A DNA stretch of 64,000 bases from an uncultured Muribaculaceae bacterium (lineage in GTDB: Bacteria; Bacteroidota; Bacteroidia; Bacteroidales; Muribaculaceae). The position numbers and the translations under genes are program-made. Positions 34,108 through 45,660 of the stretch are shown here, piece after piece. The stretch is taken from positions 1 to 64,000 of the forward strand of contig CALUMG010000002.1 in assembly GCA_944321705.1 (NCBI GenBank), read 5' to 3'. Under the pieces are notes generated by a model. That model saw nothing but the letters and a program-made list of their open reading frames with translations. It did not search any database and was not told the origin of the DNA. The first letter of the stretch is position 1, and every line of letters begins with the position of its first letter.

Positions 34108-34139
34108 CAAATTTACTATGTTTATAATCGAAAAGCAAT
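34108..34139 (-). promoter_or_regulatory. Putative promoter of the hydrolase-murF-ddl operon
   Basis: TAAATTTG on the minus strand (34115-34108), with ATTG about 20 nt upstream as a one-mismatch -33 box. It lies 21 nt before the hydrolase ATG, supporting one transcript for the three genes. Confidence 0.55.
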
Positions 34140-34225
34140 AAATGTCTTTTAAAATGGATGTGCCATTTACTTCAAAACTAAAGTCAGATTTATCCCACCC
34201 GTTTTATCAATTTTTCATATCTTAG

Positions 34226-36241
<2,016 letters not shown>

Positions 36242-36263
36242 CACACCCTAATCATTATGACAA

Positions 36264-36311
36264 AACGAGGCTGCAACATTCGTGCATCAGCATATACGTT
36301 GCAGCCTCGTT
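36264..36311. terminator. Bidirectional terminator between ligA and the DUF4251 gene
   Basis: A perfect 14-bp stem (AACGAGGCTGCAAC with GTTGCAGCCTCGTT) and a 20-nt loop, with short T runs on both sides, placed between convergent genes. Confidence 0.82.
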
Positions 36312-36342
36312 CCATTTTTATATTACACATTCATTAAAACCA

Positions 36343-36960
36343 TCATGGTAATGTCGAACCTTTAAATATTCTATTGCCTCCATTTCCGTTTCGCATGTCA
36401 TACGGAATAAGCGGGCCATAGACGGTCATGTCTTGAGAATGGAAATTAGGATTTATAAAAGCCCTCGCTTCATTGCTGTTTTTGTATACCACAATGTTTA
36501 TCTGAGCCGATATGCCTGTTCCTGTGACGCTGAAGTCATAATTGATGTCACCTTTTTTAGATACCGACTTCTTTTTATTGGTCACAGTACCTTCAACCGT
36601 GATGCCACCCAAGCCGTTCAATCCTGAGAATCCATTGTTAAAAGCGAGTTGCACCACAGCCCTGTCGCCTTGTACAAGCACAAAATTTGTATTACTTTCG
36701 GGTGACATTATGTTTATCCCCCTGTTGCCAAGAGACATGCGGTCGGCAGTAATGACAAAATATCCCGAATCGATTGCCATCTTTGCTTCCAAATAAGCTA
36801 TCGAATCGCGCAATTCCTCCAAACGTTTTTCACGAGCCTTACGCTCTTCCTTAGTCTCATTTTGCGGTACATTCACCTGCCTTATTTCCTGCGCAGTCAT
36901 ATTGACGCACATCCCGATAAGCGCAAATGCCAATATTAAAAATCTCATCTTCTGTTTCAT
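36343..36960 (-). CDS. DUF4251 domain-containing exported protein
   Basis: A 205-residue protein with a signal peptide (about 1-22, LILAFALIGMCVNMTAQ), a short charged linker (EERKAREKRLEELRDS) and the DUF4251 beta-rich domain (from about residue 65), seen only in Bacteroidota. Its function is unknown; periplasmic or outer-membrane-associated location follows from the leader. It converges with ligA. Confidence 0.85.
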   Translation of the reverse strand: MKQKMRFLILAFALIGMCVNMTAQEIRQVNVPQNETKEERKAREKRLEELRDSIAYLEAKMAIDSGYFVITADRMSLGNRGINIMSPESNTNFVLVQGDRAVVQLAFNNGFSGLNGLGGITVEGTVTNKKKSVSKKGDINYDFSVTGTGISAQINIVVYKNSNEARAFINPNFHSQDMTVYGPLIPYDMRNGNGGNRIFKGSTLP

Positions 36961-37061
36961 GTCATAATCTATTTATAGTTCACTAATTTAATAATTATTT
37001 TGTGCAATTAGAAACGATATTGGTCAGTTTGTTTAATTTTGCACATATTTTTAATATCTAT

Positions 37062-37940
37062 ATGGAAAATCTCACATATCATAAAGAATATTTATCATTC
37101 AACCGTCGCCTCACGATGCTATGGTGCGCTTTTATACTATGTCTCGTGTTCACCACGATAGTATCCTCCACTTTGCCAAAGCTCACATCCGACACCAAAC
37201 TCGTGATATATTCATCTATACTGCTGCAAAATTTGTGCGTATTCATTGTACCTGCATTATTGACAGCATTTTTCATAACTCCACAACCCATATCCTATTT
37301 GCGATTGAATAAATCCCCCGAATGGAAATTCGTGGTGTTCGTCATTGCCATCCTTGTTGTATCAACCCCGGCAATGAATTATATCATACATCTCAACGAA
37401 TCCATCGACCTTCCCGATTCTAATATAGAACAATGGATGAGAAACACCGAGGCAGCGGCAAGAGCCGTGACCGAGCAATTGACAAACGACATGACATTAT
37501 CCTCACTCATCTTGGTAGTATGCCTTGTTGGGATATTGACAGGTATTGGCGAAGAAGTTTTCTTCAGAGGTGCACTGCAACGCATTTTCATTCAACGGCC
37601 CATAAATGCGCATTTGGCAATATGGTCTACAGCATTTATGTTCAGCGCATTGCATTTTCAATTCTATGGTTTTATTCCACGAATGCTTTTAGGGGCCTTT
37701 TTCGGATACATGGCATGGAAAAGTCGTTCGCTGTGGACTCCCATCATAGCTCATGCATTCAACAATTCGATTGTCATAATATCAACATACATGATATCAA
37801 ATGGCATTTCTACATCCGACTTCAATTCGATAGGCATACCTCAATCAGGTGAATTCCCGATTTTAGCAACCATAAGCCTCGCTATTACTGCCATCGGAAT
37901 TTGGATTGGAGCAAAATCCATATTTACAAAAAATCCTTGA
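37062..37940 (+). CDS. CPBP family intramembrane glutamic endopeptidase
   Basis: A polytopic membrane protein (292 residues from the ATG at 37062) of the CAAX protease and bacteriocin-processing (CPBP/ABI) family. About seven hydrophobic segments are seen, with the diagnostic motifs EEVFFRG (about 164-170), ALHFQFYG and HAFNNS. Family members process prenylated proteins or peptides, or act in bacteriocin immunity; the substrate here is unknown. It is monocistronic, with a palindromic terminator downstream. Confidence 0.9.
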   Translation: MENLTYHKEYLSFNRRLTMLWCAFILCLVFTTIVSSTLPKLTSDTKLVIYSSILLQNLCVFIVPALLTAFFITPQPISYLRLNKSPEWKFVVFVIAILVVSTPAMNYIIHLNESIDLPDSNIEQWMRNTEAAARAVTEQLTNDMTLSSLILVVCLVGILTGIGEEVFFRGALQRIFIQRPINAHLAIWSTAFMFSALHFQFYGFIPRMLLGAFFGYMAWKSRSLWTPIIAHAFNNSIVIISTYMISNGISTSDFNSIGIPQSGEFPILATISLAITAIGIWIGAKSIFTKNP

Positions 37941-37959
37941 CTAAAATGCAATCAAAACA

Positions 37960-38001
37960 AATAAAAAAATCTCGACAAAATTTTGTCGAGATTTTTTTAT
38001 T
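37960..38001. terminator. Perfect palindromic bidirectional terminator
   Basis: A 42-bp perfect palindrome centred at 37980/37981, with core CTCGACAAAA/TTTTGTCGAG flanked by A7 and T7 runs. It works equally on both strands between the convergent CPBP and ribBA genes. Confidence 0.92.
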
Positions 38002-38023
38002 CTACGATGTAATTATACAATCT

Positions 38024-39241
38024 TTAATCTACATTATGCAAATTATGTCCCATGCGAATCTTCTTCGTATGCATGTAGAAACGATTGTATTTATTCGGCT
38101 CTATCTCTATGGGTACATTTTCAACGACTTCTATTCCGTAGCTTTCAAGTCCTACTCGTTTTACCGGATTGTTGGTCAACAACCTCATTTTGCGAATGCC
38201 CAATAAGCGAAGGATGTTGGCCCCTACTCCATAATCACGTTCATCGGGTTTAAATCCTAGATGAATGTTCGCGTCGACTGTATCATATCCGTTTTCCTGC
38301 AACTTATAAGCACGAATTTTGTTCATCAAGCCTATCCCACGACCCTCTTGATTCATGTACACTACCACACCTTTGCCGGCTTCTTCTATTTCCTTCATTG
38401 CAAGATGCAACTGCTCTCCACATTCGCAACGTAGCGACCCGAAGACATCACCAGTCATGCACGATGAATGAACACGCACCAATACAGGCTCGTCGGGCTC
38501 CCAGCTGCCTTTGATTAACGCCACATGCTCAAGACCATTTGACAATTGTCTGAACGGAATCAACTTGAAATGTCCATACTCGGTAGGCATGTCAACTTCT
38601 TCTCCGGCTTCTACCACCGTTTCAGTCCGCAACCGGTAAGCAATGAGGTCCTTTATTGAAATTATAGGAATTTCAAATTTCTTTGAAACTTCAATCAATT
38701 GAGGCAATCTTGCCATGGTGCCGTCAGGATTGATTATTTCAATCAATGCCGCTGCCGGATACAAACCGGCAAGTTTAGTCAAATCGACAGCAGCTTCAGT
38801 ATGTCCGGCTCTCACAAGCACACCTCGGTCTTGAGCTCTTAAGGGGTTGACATGCCCCGGACGTCCAAGATCGCTCGGTTTAAGATTTGGATTAGCAAGA
38901 GCCTTTATCGTTTCGGCACGATCATGCATCGACACGCCCGTAGTACACCCTTCAAGCAAATCGACAGTGACAGTGAACGGCGTCCCAAGCATCGACGTGT
39001 TTTCTTCCACCTGCATGTTAAGTTCAAGTTCGTGGCAACGTTGTGCCGTAATCGGCGCACACAATACGCCACGGCCTTCTCGCAACATGAAATTGACCTT
39101 TTCTTCGGTTATCTTTTCCGCAGCTATGATAAAATCACCTTCATTTTCACGATCTTCATCATCAACCACGATTACGAAACCGCCCGATTTAATTTGCGCA
39201 ACAGCTTCGTCAATGCTGTTAAGTTTTATATCTTCGTTCAT
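38024..39241 (-). CDS. ribBA: Bifunctional DHBP synthase / GTP cyclohydrolase II (RibBA)
   Basis: Makes both riboflavin precursors: 3,4-dihydroxy-2-butanone-4-phosphate (RibB half, about 1-205, with [12 protein letters not shown]) and the pyrimidine product of GTP (RibA half, with the zinc cysteines in [19 protein letters not shown] and the NQEGRGIGL catalytic region). The ATG at 39241 gives 404 residues; a GTG 30 nt upstream is less likely. It follows the LptFG-type permease gene by 36 bp. No FMN riboswitch is seen. Confidence 0.96.
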   Translation of the reverse strand: MNEDIKLNSIDEAVAQIKSGGFVIVVDDEDRENEGDFIIAAEKITEEKVNFMLREGRGVLCAPITAQRCHELELNMQVEENTSMLGTPFTVTVDLLEGCTTGVSMHDRAETIKALANPNLKPSDLGRPGHVNPLRAQDRGVLVRAGHTEAAVDLTKLAGLYPAAALIEIINPDGTMARLPQLIEVSKKFEIPIISIKDLIAYRLRTETVVEAGEEVDMPTEYGHFKLIPFRQLSNGLEHVALIKGSWEPDEPVLVRVHSSCMTGDVFGSLRCECGEQLHLAMKEIEEAGKGVVVYMNQEGRGIGLMNKIRAYKLQENGYDTVDANIHLGFKPDERDYGVGANILRLLGIRKMRLLTNNPVKRVGLESYGIEVVENVPIEIEPNKYNRFYMHTKKIRMGHNLHNVD

Positions 39242-39277
39242 ATCTATTAACTTAATTACCAAATCATTCACACCAAT

Positions 39278-41218
39278 TCAACTATCAATGCCATCGCTAT
39301 CTTCATCTTTGAGCATTTCCATCAATTCATTGCTCACTTTGACAACAGAACGTATGTCTCGTTTCAAGTTCTTCTGATGCGTAGTTCCGAGCCAATAGCC
39401 AAGCAATCCTATTGGAAACAATATTGCAACTGCGATGCCAGCTTTCGCATTTGGTACTGGTTGATAAGTCAACAATTGCCTTATGTATGGATAATCCATG
39501 AGCTTGTTTATTACCAATATCTTACGCGAATTTTCAAGATATGCAACCACATCCTCTACTTCTTGCGACAGCCTCTTGATTTCGACCTTGTCAAATCCTT
39601 TTGTCCAATATGCCAAATAGCTTTGCCGCTTTGGATATTTCGACAAGAACCTTTCACAATTTAATTTCAATTGTGTCAATTTCTCCATTGCCACCGATTG
39701 AACCACATCATCCATCACGAGATCTTTCATTTGAATGTGCCTTACTTGGTGCAACCCCGTCAGACGCCTGAAAAAATTCCTATATGCATCAGGATTAAAT
39801 ACAGCCGAGTCATTAACTGCCTTATATGTCAAGAAGATTCCCAATGGCAACAACACTTCCGAGCTCAACCATATTCCTTCCCACACGATCCAATGGCCGT
39901 CACGAGCCAATTTATAACCAGTGTTGTCTATTATATAATAAACAATGAACAGGAATACCGATATAACAATGGGAACTCCGAGTCCGCCTTTCCTTATTAT
40001 CGCACCAAGAGGTGCTCCGATAAAGAAAAATATGAGGCACGCAAACGATAACGTGAATTTTTTCTGCAATTCTATTTCATGCCTGCGCATGTTGGCAAGA
40101 TTGTCTTCAAGCGAATATCCCTTGAATTGCATTTCCTGCTTGAGCCTTTCGGCCTTGTTTTTGGCGGCTTCTATAATATTACGTCTGTCATTAACCGAAG
40201 CCGAATTGATTATGGAATCCACATCAAGCGGCTGATTCATTATCACCGGCTTGTAATATTCCACAATCTGCTTGTTTTCTTTATATACCACACGTCGCGA
40301 CGGCACACCGCACAATGGCTCGCCACGCAATTCGTTGGCCAGGCGATTGCCCACCGAATCGACTCTCAATGTCAATGAATCTATCGTGTGATTCAATTCA
40401 TTCAAGTCCTTCCCTATATATTGATTACTCATCGTTTCATCGCCCATTCGATTAAATGTGGCGTCAAACGGTATCATTATTTCTTTTGTCTTGAATGATT
40501 CCCTGCGATACAGCATCCCTGCATCATTGCGACGAGCCCCTTTGCGACTGTCTTTCAAATCTTCAAACGACTCTCCGCTATACAATTGCAAATACAAATA
40601 CTTCTTGTCGGTAGTCATGCTGAGCTTGCCCGAATCGGCTACTATTATATTTGCATATCCATTATATCCTTTGGACACGTCATAAATCATCATTTCACGC
40701 AATATTCCAGTCTCGCGGTCTTTGTTTTTCACAAACAAATTATATCCGGTTATCTGGTCATAGAAAACCCCTTCAGGGATATCGAGCTCAGGAGACTTCT
40801 GACGCATGGAAAGCAACAAACTCCACATTTTCACTTGAGCCTTGGGCAAGACATTGTTCTGGAAAAAGAACGCACCTACCGAGACAAAAGTCAAAAATAT
40901 TATCAACGGGCTCATGACCCGAATCAACGACACTCCTGCCGACTTCATTGCAGTCAGTTCAAAGTGCTCGCCAAGATTTCCAAAAGCCATGAGTGAAGCC
41001 AGCAAAATCGCCAACGGCAATGCCAACGGAACCATTGTCAATGCTGCATAGAAAAACAATTCAGCTATTACCGCCACGTCTAGACCTTTACCCACAAGGT
41101 CATCTATGTAGCGCCACAAGAATTGCATCAATACGATAAAAAGGCAGATGAAAAAAGTCATCAGGAACAATGGCAAGAATGTCTGCAATACAAATAAATA
41201 TAGCCTTTTTATCCTCAT
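39278..41218 (-). CDS. LptF/LptG family permease (YjgP/YjgQ)
   Basis: Inner-membrane component of the ABC machine that extracts lipopolysaccharide for transport to the outer membrane. The 646-residue protein has three N-terminal membrane segments with the PLALPLAILLASLMAFG stretch (about 59-75), a large periplasmic beta-jellyroll (about 130-370) and three more membrane segments (about 375-480). It then has an unusual C-terminal extension of about 130 residues ending in another hydrophobic segment. E. coli LptF and LptG have about 360 residues. LptF versus LptG cannot be decided. Confidence 0.9.
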   Translation of the reverse strand: MRIKRLYLFVLQTFLPLFLMTFFICLFIVLMQFLWRYIDDLVGKGLDVAVIAELFFYAALTMVPLALPLAILLASLMAFGNLGEHFELTAMKSAGVSLIRVMSPLIIFLTFVSVGAFFFQNNVLPKAQVKMWSLLLSMRQKSPELDIPEGVFYDQITGYNLFVKNKDRETGILREMMIYDVSKGYNGYANIIVADSGKLSMTTDKKYLYLQLYSGESFEDLKDSRKGARRNDAGMLYRRESFKTKEIMIPFDATFNRMGDETMSNQYIGKDLNELNHTIDSLTLRVDSVGNRLANELRGEPLCGVPSRRVVYKENKQIVEYYKPVIMNQPLDVDSIINSASVNDRRNIIEAAKNKAERLKQEMQFKGYSLEDNLANMRRHEIELQKKFTLSFACLIFFFIGAPLGAIIRKGGLGVPIVISVFLFIVYYIIDNTGYKLARDGHWIVWEGIWLSSEVLLPLGIFLTYKAVNDSAVFNPDAYRNFFRRLTGLHQVRHIQMKDLVMDDVVQSVAMEKLTQLKLNCERFLSKYPKRQSYLAYWTKGFDKVEIKRLSQEVEDVVAYLENSRKILVINKLMDYPYIRQLLTYQPVPNAKAGIAVAILFPIGLLGYWLGTTHQKNLKRDIRSVVKVSNELMEMLKDEDSDGIDS

Positions 41219-41329
41219 TTATCTTTTATTGTTATTCCAAATGCAAAATTAGTCATTTATTCCTAAACTATGAACACACGCGATGCCTAATGCGTCTTTT
41301 TTAATTACCTACGACATGGAAACACGCAA

Positions 41330-41713
41330 TCACAAACAACCAAGATTACGTTGCAACGCTTCTATTTGATTATCCCATAACTCTTTTGATTCTTCGAGTT
41401 CATCGGGATAAGAATAATCGGTAACCAACAGATCTATGCTATCTGTCAACTCCGACACTTCGATTCTGAGTTCAAAATAGCTTCGATCCTGCTCATCGAC
41501 CCAGTGGAAACGTATATAACTATAAGTTCTCACCGAGATCAACTGCGCTATTTGTTCATTGCCGTTCCAGCCGAAAGTAAATTGCTTGCCCGACTGCTTT
41601 ACCGTATCGGCGAACCAATTTTCGAGGCCGCTTGGAGTTGAAAGATACGTCCATAGCAAAGCAACAGGCACGCTTTTCATGGAATATTCTCTCGTAAACT
41701 TTATTTTATCCAT
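41330..41713 (-). CDS. START-like (SRPBCC superfamily) domain protein
   Basis: A 127-residue soluble protein resembling the Bacteroidota START-like/AHSA1 family. The pattern KFTREYSMKSVPVALLWTYL, the aromatic strand FTFGWNGNEQIA and a C-terminal helix of Glu/Leu residues suggest a helix-grip ligand pocket. The ligand is unknown. It lies upstream of the LptFG-type permease and ribBA genes on the same strand with 111 bp between, so an operon is possible. Confidence 0.82.
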   Translation of the reverse strand: MDKIKFTREYSMKSVPVALLWTYLSTPSGLENWFADTVKQSGKQFTFGWNGNEQIAQLISVRTYSYIRFHWVDEQDRSYFELRIEVSELTDSIDLLVTDYSYPDELEESKELWDNQIEALQRNLGCL

Positions 41714-41908
41714 AATTCAATCGTAACTTTTCTCAATATTTTTTCAGTGCGCTAAATAAATACTTTAATACCATTCTGACAACATGCTCGTACAAAAACT
41801 TTGTCTTTTAACCTATTTTCTATTCCGACCACAGACTAACGGCTGCGACTTTTAATTTTTTGTTTTATTTTTCACTCTTTTTATCCAATGCTTTTTAGAT
41901 TTTAATTA

Positions 41909-41916
41909 TAATTTTG
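41909..41916 (+). promoter_or_regulatory. Putative pta-ackA promoter (-7 element)
   Basis: TAATTTTG 24 nt before the pta ATG. The -33 region lacks a clean TTTG. The upstream gap (41714-41908) shows no other feature. Confidence 0.5.
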
Positions 41917-41940
41917 TAAAATGTTTAAATCACATAAATT

Positions 41941-42951
41941 ATGGGACTTTTCAATGCTTTAAAAGAAAAAGCGATAGCCGACAGACAACGCATCGTGTTG
42001 CCCGAGAGTACTGAACCTCGCACTCTTCAAGCTGCAAACCAAGTGATTGCCGAAGGCATTGCTGACGTTATTTTAATAGGCGAACCTGAAAAGATACTTG
42101 AACAGGCCGCTGAACTTAACCTCACTCACATAAACCAAGCTACAATCGTCAATCCCAACGACGACGCATTCATCGAAAAATATGCCCAGTTGTTCTACGA
42201 ATTGCGCAAGTCAAAAGGCATAACTATCGAAGATGCACGCAAAAAAGCAAAAGACCCTTTATATTTAGGATGCCTGTTGATTAAAGCCGGTGAAGCCGAC
42301 GGACAAGTAGCCGGAGCACAAAACACTACCGGAAATGTCTTGAGAGCTGCATTCCAGGTTATAAAGACACAACCCGGAATCAGCGTCGTGTCGGGCGCAT
42401 TCTTGATGTTGCTGCCAGCAAATTCCCCTTACGGCACCGACAATATGCTCGTATTTGCCGATTGCGCGGTCGTTCCTATGCCTAATGCCAATGAATTGGC
42501 TCAAATTGCGATTGCAACAGCAAAAACTGCTCGCGACATAGCCGGAATTGAACCTCGTGTAGCAATGCTCAGCTTCTCCACCAAAGGCAGTGCACAACAT
42601 GAAAATGTTGAAAAAGTGGTTGAAGCTACAAGAATTGCAAAAGAAACCGACCCGTCATTGAAAATCGACGGTGAGCTGCAAGCCGACGCAGCTTTGGTTC
42701 CTTCGGTAGGCTTGAGCAAGGCTCCGGGCAGCAGCATTGCAGGACACGCAAATGTGCTCGTATTCCCGTCGCTCGACGTGGGCAACATTGCCTACAAGCT
42801 CGTTCAACGCATCGGAAATGTGCAAGCTGTCGGTCCTATCTTGCAAGGCCTTGCAAGACCGGTCAACGATTTGTCAAGAGGATGCAGTGCCGAAGACATA
42901 TTTAAGACTATAATAATAACTTGCAACCAGGCCATAGGCATGAAACATTGA
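41941..42951 (+). CDS. pta: Phosphate acetyltransferase
   Basis: Converts acetyl-CoA and phosphate to acetyl phosphate. The 336-residue single-domain form has the family regions RIVLPESTEPRTLQAA (about 18-33), KAGEADGQVAGAQNTTGNVLR, LSFSTKGSA and APGSSIAGHANVLVFP near the C-terminus. It lacks the N-terminal DRTGG domain of the long E. coli enzyme. It is followed by ackA after 51 bp, so the pair makes acetate and ATP during fermentation. Confidence 0.97.
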   Translation: MGLFNALKEKAIADRQRIVLPESTEPRTLQAANQVIAEGIADVILIGEPEKILEQAAELNLTHINQATIVNPNDDAFIEKYAQLFYELRKSKGITIEDARKKAKDPLYLGCLLIKAGEADGQVAGAQNTTGNVLRAAFQVIKTQPGISVVSGAFLMLLPANSPYGTDNMLVFADCAVVPMPNANELAQIAIATAKTARDIAGIEPRVAMLSFSTKGSAQHENVEKVVEATRIAKETDPSLKIDGELQADAALVPSVGLSKAPGSSIAGHANVLVFPSLDVGNIAYKLVQRIGNVQAVGPILQGLARPVNDLSRGCSAEDIFKTIIITCNQAIGMKH

Positions 42952-43002
42952 TTCCAATGTTTGAAATCCTGATTAAAATTCATAAAAACAAAAAACAACA
43001 TC

Positions 43003-44214
43003 ATGAACATATTAGTGCTTAATTGCGGCAGCAGCTCAATCAAATATAAATTGATTGAAATCAAAGCAAACAAAGTACTCGCCGAAGGCGGTGTGGAAAA
43101 AATAGGATTGCACGATGCATTCATAAAATTCAAACTCGCCGACGGTTCTAAAAAGATAGTTGAACTAAACATCTCCGACCACAACGGAGCCATAAAAGCA
43201 ATTCTCGACATATTGACAAGTCCCGACTACGGAAGCATCAAGTCGTTTGACGAAATCGATGCCGTAGGCCACCGTGTAGTACATGGAGGTGAAAAGTTCA
43301 ACAAGAGCGTGCTCATCAACAATGAAGTTATTGCAAAAATCAAAGAATGCTACAGCATTGCGCCTTTGCACAATCCCGTAAACATGGCCGGGATAGATGC
43401 AATAACAAGCATTCTGCCAAACATACCCCAAGTTGCGGTTTTCGACACGGCTTTCCATCAAACGATGCCGGCCGAATCCTACATGTATGCCCTACCATAC
43501 AAATATTATAAAGAAGATGGCATTCGCCGATACGGATTCCATGGAACAAGCCACCGTTATGTGTCAAAACGTGTATGTGAATTCTTGAACGTAGATTACA
43601 CATCACAAAAAATAATCACTTGCCACATAGGCAACGGAGGCAGCATCACCGCTGTTAAAAACGGCAAAAGCATCGATACCTCAATGGGTCTGACTCCTGT
43701 TGAAGGTTTGATGATGGGAACTCGATGCGGCGATGTCGATCCCGGCGCACTCACATTCATTATGGAAAAGCACAATTTGACTGCTGCCCAGTTGCAAAAC
43801 ATCATCAACAAGGAAAGCGGTGTCGCAGGATTTTCTGAAGTTTCATCCGACATGCGTGAAATAGACGCAGCCATAGCCGAAGGAAACGAACGCGCAAAAC
43901 TTGCCTTGAAAATGTATGAACACCGGATAACAAAATACATAGGCGCATACGCTGCCGAAATGGGTGGCGTCGACATCATCGTGTTTACCGGCGGTGTCGG
44001 AGAGAACCAATATGGAGTAAGAGAAAATGTTTGCGCTACTCTTGGATTCATGGGAGTGGAAATTGACAAACAAGTAAACGCCTCGACAAGAGGATCGGAA
44101 ACAATAATCTCCACGCCAGAATCCAAAGTCAAGGTAGTAGTGATTCCTACTGACGAAGAATACATGATTGCTCGCGATACCGAAGCAATCGTCGAAGGCC
44201 GGGAAATCATCTGA
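43003..44214 (+). CDS. ackA: Acetate kinase
   Basis: Transfers phosphate from acetyl phosphate to ADP, the ATP-yielding last step of acetate fermentation. The 403-residue protein of the ASKHA fold has MNILVLNCGSSSIKYKL, the VGHRVVHGGEKF arginine region, GFHGTSHRYV, the GNGGSITAVKNGKS phosphate loop and DIIVFTGGVGENQ. Length and motifs are normal. A hairpin terminator follows. Confidence 0.98.
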   Translation: MNILVLNCGSSSIKYKLIEIKANKVLAEGGVEKIGLHDAFIKFKLADGSKKIVELNISDHNGAIKAILDILTSPDYGSIKSFDEIDAVGHRVVHGGEKFNKSVLINNEVIAKIKECYSIAPLHNPVNMAGIDAITSILPNIPQVAVFDTAFHQTMPAESYMYALPYKYYKEDGIRRYGFHGTSHRYVSKRVCEFLNVDYTSQKIITCHIGNGGSITAVKNGKSIDTSMGLTPVEGLMMGTRCGDVDPGALTFIMEKHNLTAAQLQNIINKESGVAGFSEVSSDMREIDAAIAEGNERAKLALKMYEHRITKYIGAYAAEMGGVDIIVFTGGVGENQYGVRENVCATLGFMGVEIDKQVNASTRGSETIISTPESKVKVVVIPTDEEYMIARDTEAIVEGREII

Positions 44215-44250
44215 CACTTCACTTAGCAAAATCGATTCTTTCTATAGCAT

Positions 44251-44296
44251 AAAGCACTTTGCACAAGTAATTCCCGTGCAAAGTGCTTTGCTTTTT
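44251..44296 (+). terminator. Rho-independent terminator of pta-ackA
   Basis: A perfect 14-bp stem (AAAGCACTTTGCAC with GTGCAAAGTGCTTT), an 11-nt loop, then GC and a T5 run. Confidence 0.9.
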
Positions 44297-44421
44297 ACTG
44301 CGTCAAAAAACAGCAATTCAACAACCATTCATTACCGCACACCTATTTTCCCCGCCATTTTGACCACATCTGCCCCAAGAAAATATTTCATGTTACGTTT
44401 CATAATTTAAACATTTATTAT

Positions 44422-44429
44422 TAACTTTG
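44422..44429 (+). promoter_or_regulatory. Putative promoter of the acyltransferase gene
   Basis: TAACTTTG 31 nt before the ATG at 44461 matches the -7 consensus. The sequence about 20 nt upstream is TTTC, one mismatch from TTTG. Confidence 0.52.
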
Positions 44430-44460
44430 GAAAGTATATGTTTATATATAAACGATTAAT

Positions 44461-45636
44461 ATGGATTGCGGAGAAATTAAAGTCCCTGAAGAATTTTCAG
44501 ATATCAGCCCGTACAACGATGAAGACTTTCATAAAAAAATGGAATTCCTCGTTAAAGAACCGGGATTTGAACATGCAGTTAGATATGTAATGCCCAATGT
44601 TGACTATCAACAATTTTGCAACACTTTGCTGCAAATACAAAATAAGCATGACTTCCAAATGATGATCATGTTACCATTTTTGGGAAAATTGGAACAAGAC
44701 ACAACCTCGGGAGTCACCTCAAGCGGAAATGAAAATCTTGTCAAGGGTGTATCCAATGTTTTCATTTCCAACCACAGGGATATTGTTTTAGATGCTTCTT
44801 TCATGAATATTTGCCTCACGCGCAACGGTGCCCCGACAACCGAAATCGCAATAGGCAACAATCTGCTCATATATCCATGGATTTCGACTCTTGTAAAATT
44901 AAACAAGAGCTTCATCGTAAAACGCGACAGCAGCATGCGCCACGCACTTGAAGCTGCACAGCACTTGTCGGGATACATAAGATTTGCAATAACGCAAAAA
45001 AAACAATCCATCTGGATATCTCAAAGGCAAGGCCGTGCCAAAGACAGTGACGACCGCACGCAGGAGAGCTTGATAAAAATGCTCGCCCTTGCAGGAGACT
45101 GCAACATAATCGATAGCATAAAGGAGCTAAACTTGATGCCCGTTTCGATAAGTTATGAATATGACCCGAACGATTATTTGAAAGCGAAAGAATTTCTTAT
45201 GCGTAGCAAAGATCCGAATTTCAAAAAATCTCAGCACGACGATCTTCTCAGCATGGAAACAGGTCTTTTGCAATACAAGGGAAATTTACATTTCCACTTC
45301 TGCCCTTGCATAAACGAAAGCCTTGACAGCATTCCTAAAGATTGCGACCGTAACGAAGTGGCAAGAATAATAGGCCATATCATCGACAAAGCTATACATT
45401 CCAATTATTTCATCTATAAAAACAATTACATCGCATATGATGTTGTCAACGAATGTTCCCGATTTAGCGACAAATACTCTGAAGCCGACAAGGATGCATT
45501 CAATTCTTATCTTGACAACCAAATCAAAAAGACCGACATACAACTGGATGACAATGATTGTCAATTCATGAAGCACATGATGTTGATAATGTATGCCAAT
45601 CCTCTTACGAACCAACTTGCTGCATTAGATGAATAA
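44461..45636 (+). CDS. Glycerol-phosphate acyltransferase-like protein (PlsC/PlsB superfamily)
   Basis: A 391-residue soluble or peripheral protein resembling glycerol-3-phosphate or lysophospholipid acyltransferases. The motif I region reads ISNHRDIVLDASF (about 101-113); motif II appears as SFIVKRDSS and motif III as IWISQRQGRAKDSDD (about 182-196). Motif I has five residues between His and the following Asp instead of the canonical four. The C-terminal half (about 230-391) is a Bacteroidota-type extension. It probably acylates a lipid precursor at the inner membrane. The next gene starts 24 bp downstream. Confidence 0.8.
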   Translation: MDCGEIKVPEEFSDISPYNDEDFHKKMEFLVKEPGFEHAVRYVMPNVDYQQFCNTLLQIQNKHDFQMMIMLPFLGKLEQDTTSGVTSSGNENLVKGVSNVFISNHRDIVLDASFMNICLTRNGAPTTEIAIGNNLLIYPWISTLVKLNKSFIVKRDSSMRHALEAAQHLSGYIRFAITQKKQSIWISQRQGRAKDSDDRTQESLIKMLALAGDCNIIDSIKELNLMPVSISYEYDPNDYLKAKEFLMRSKDPNFKKSQHDDLLSMETGLLQYKGNLHFHFCPCINESLDSIPKDCDRNEVARIIGHIIDKAIHSNYFIYKNNYIAYDVVNECSRFSDKYSEADKDAFNSYLDNQIKKTDIQLDDNDCQFMKHMMLIMYANPLTNQLAALDE

Positions 45637-45660
45637 TCGATAAAATAAAGTTTTTACGGC

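Noticed and set aside
38024..39277. FMN riboswitch before ribBA
   Set aside because: Only 36 bp separate the stop of the LptFG-type permease gene and the ribBA ATG, too short for the element.
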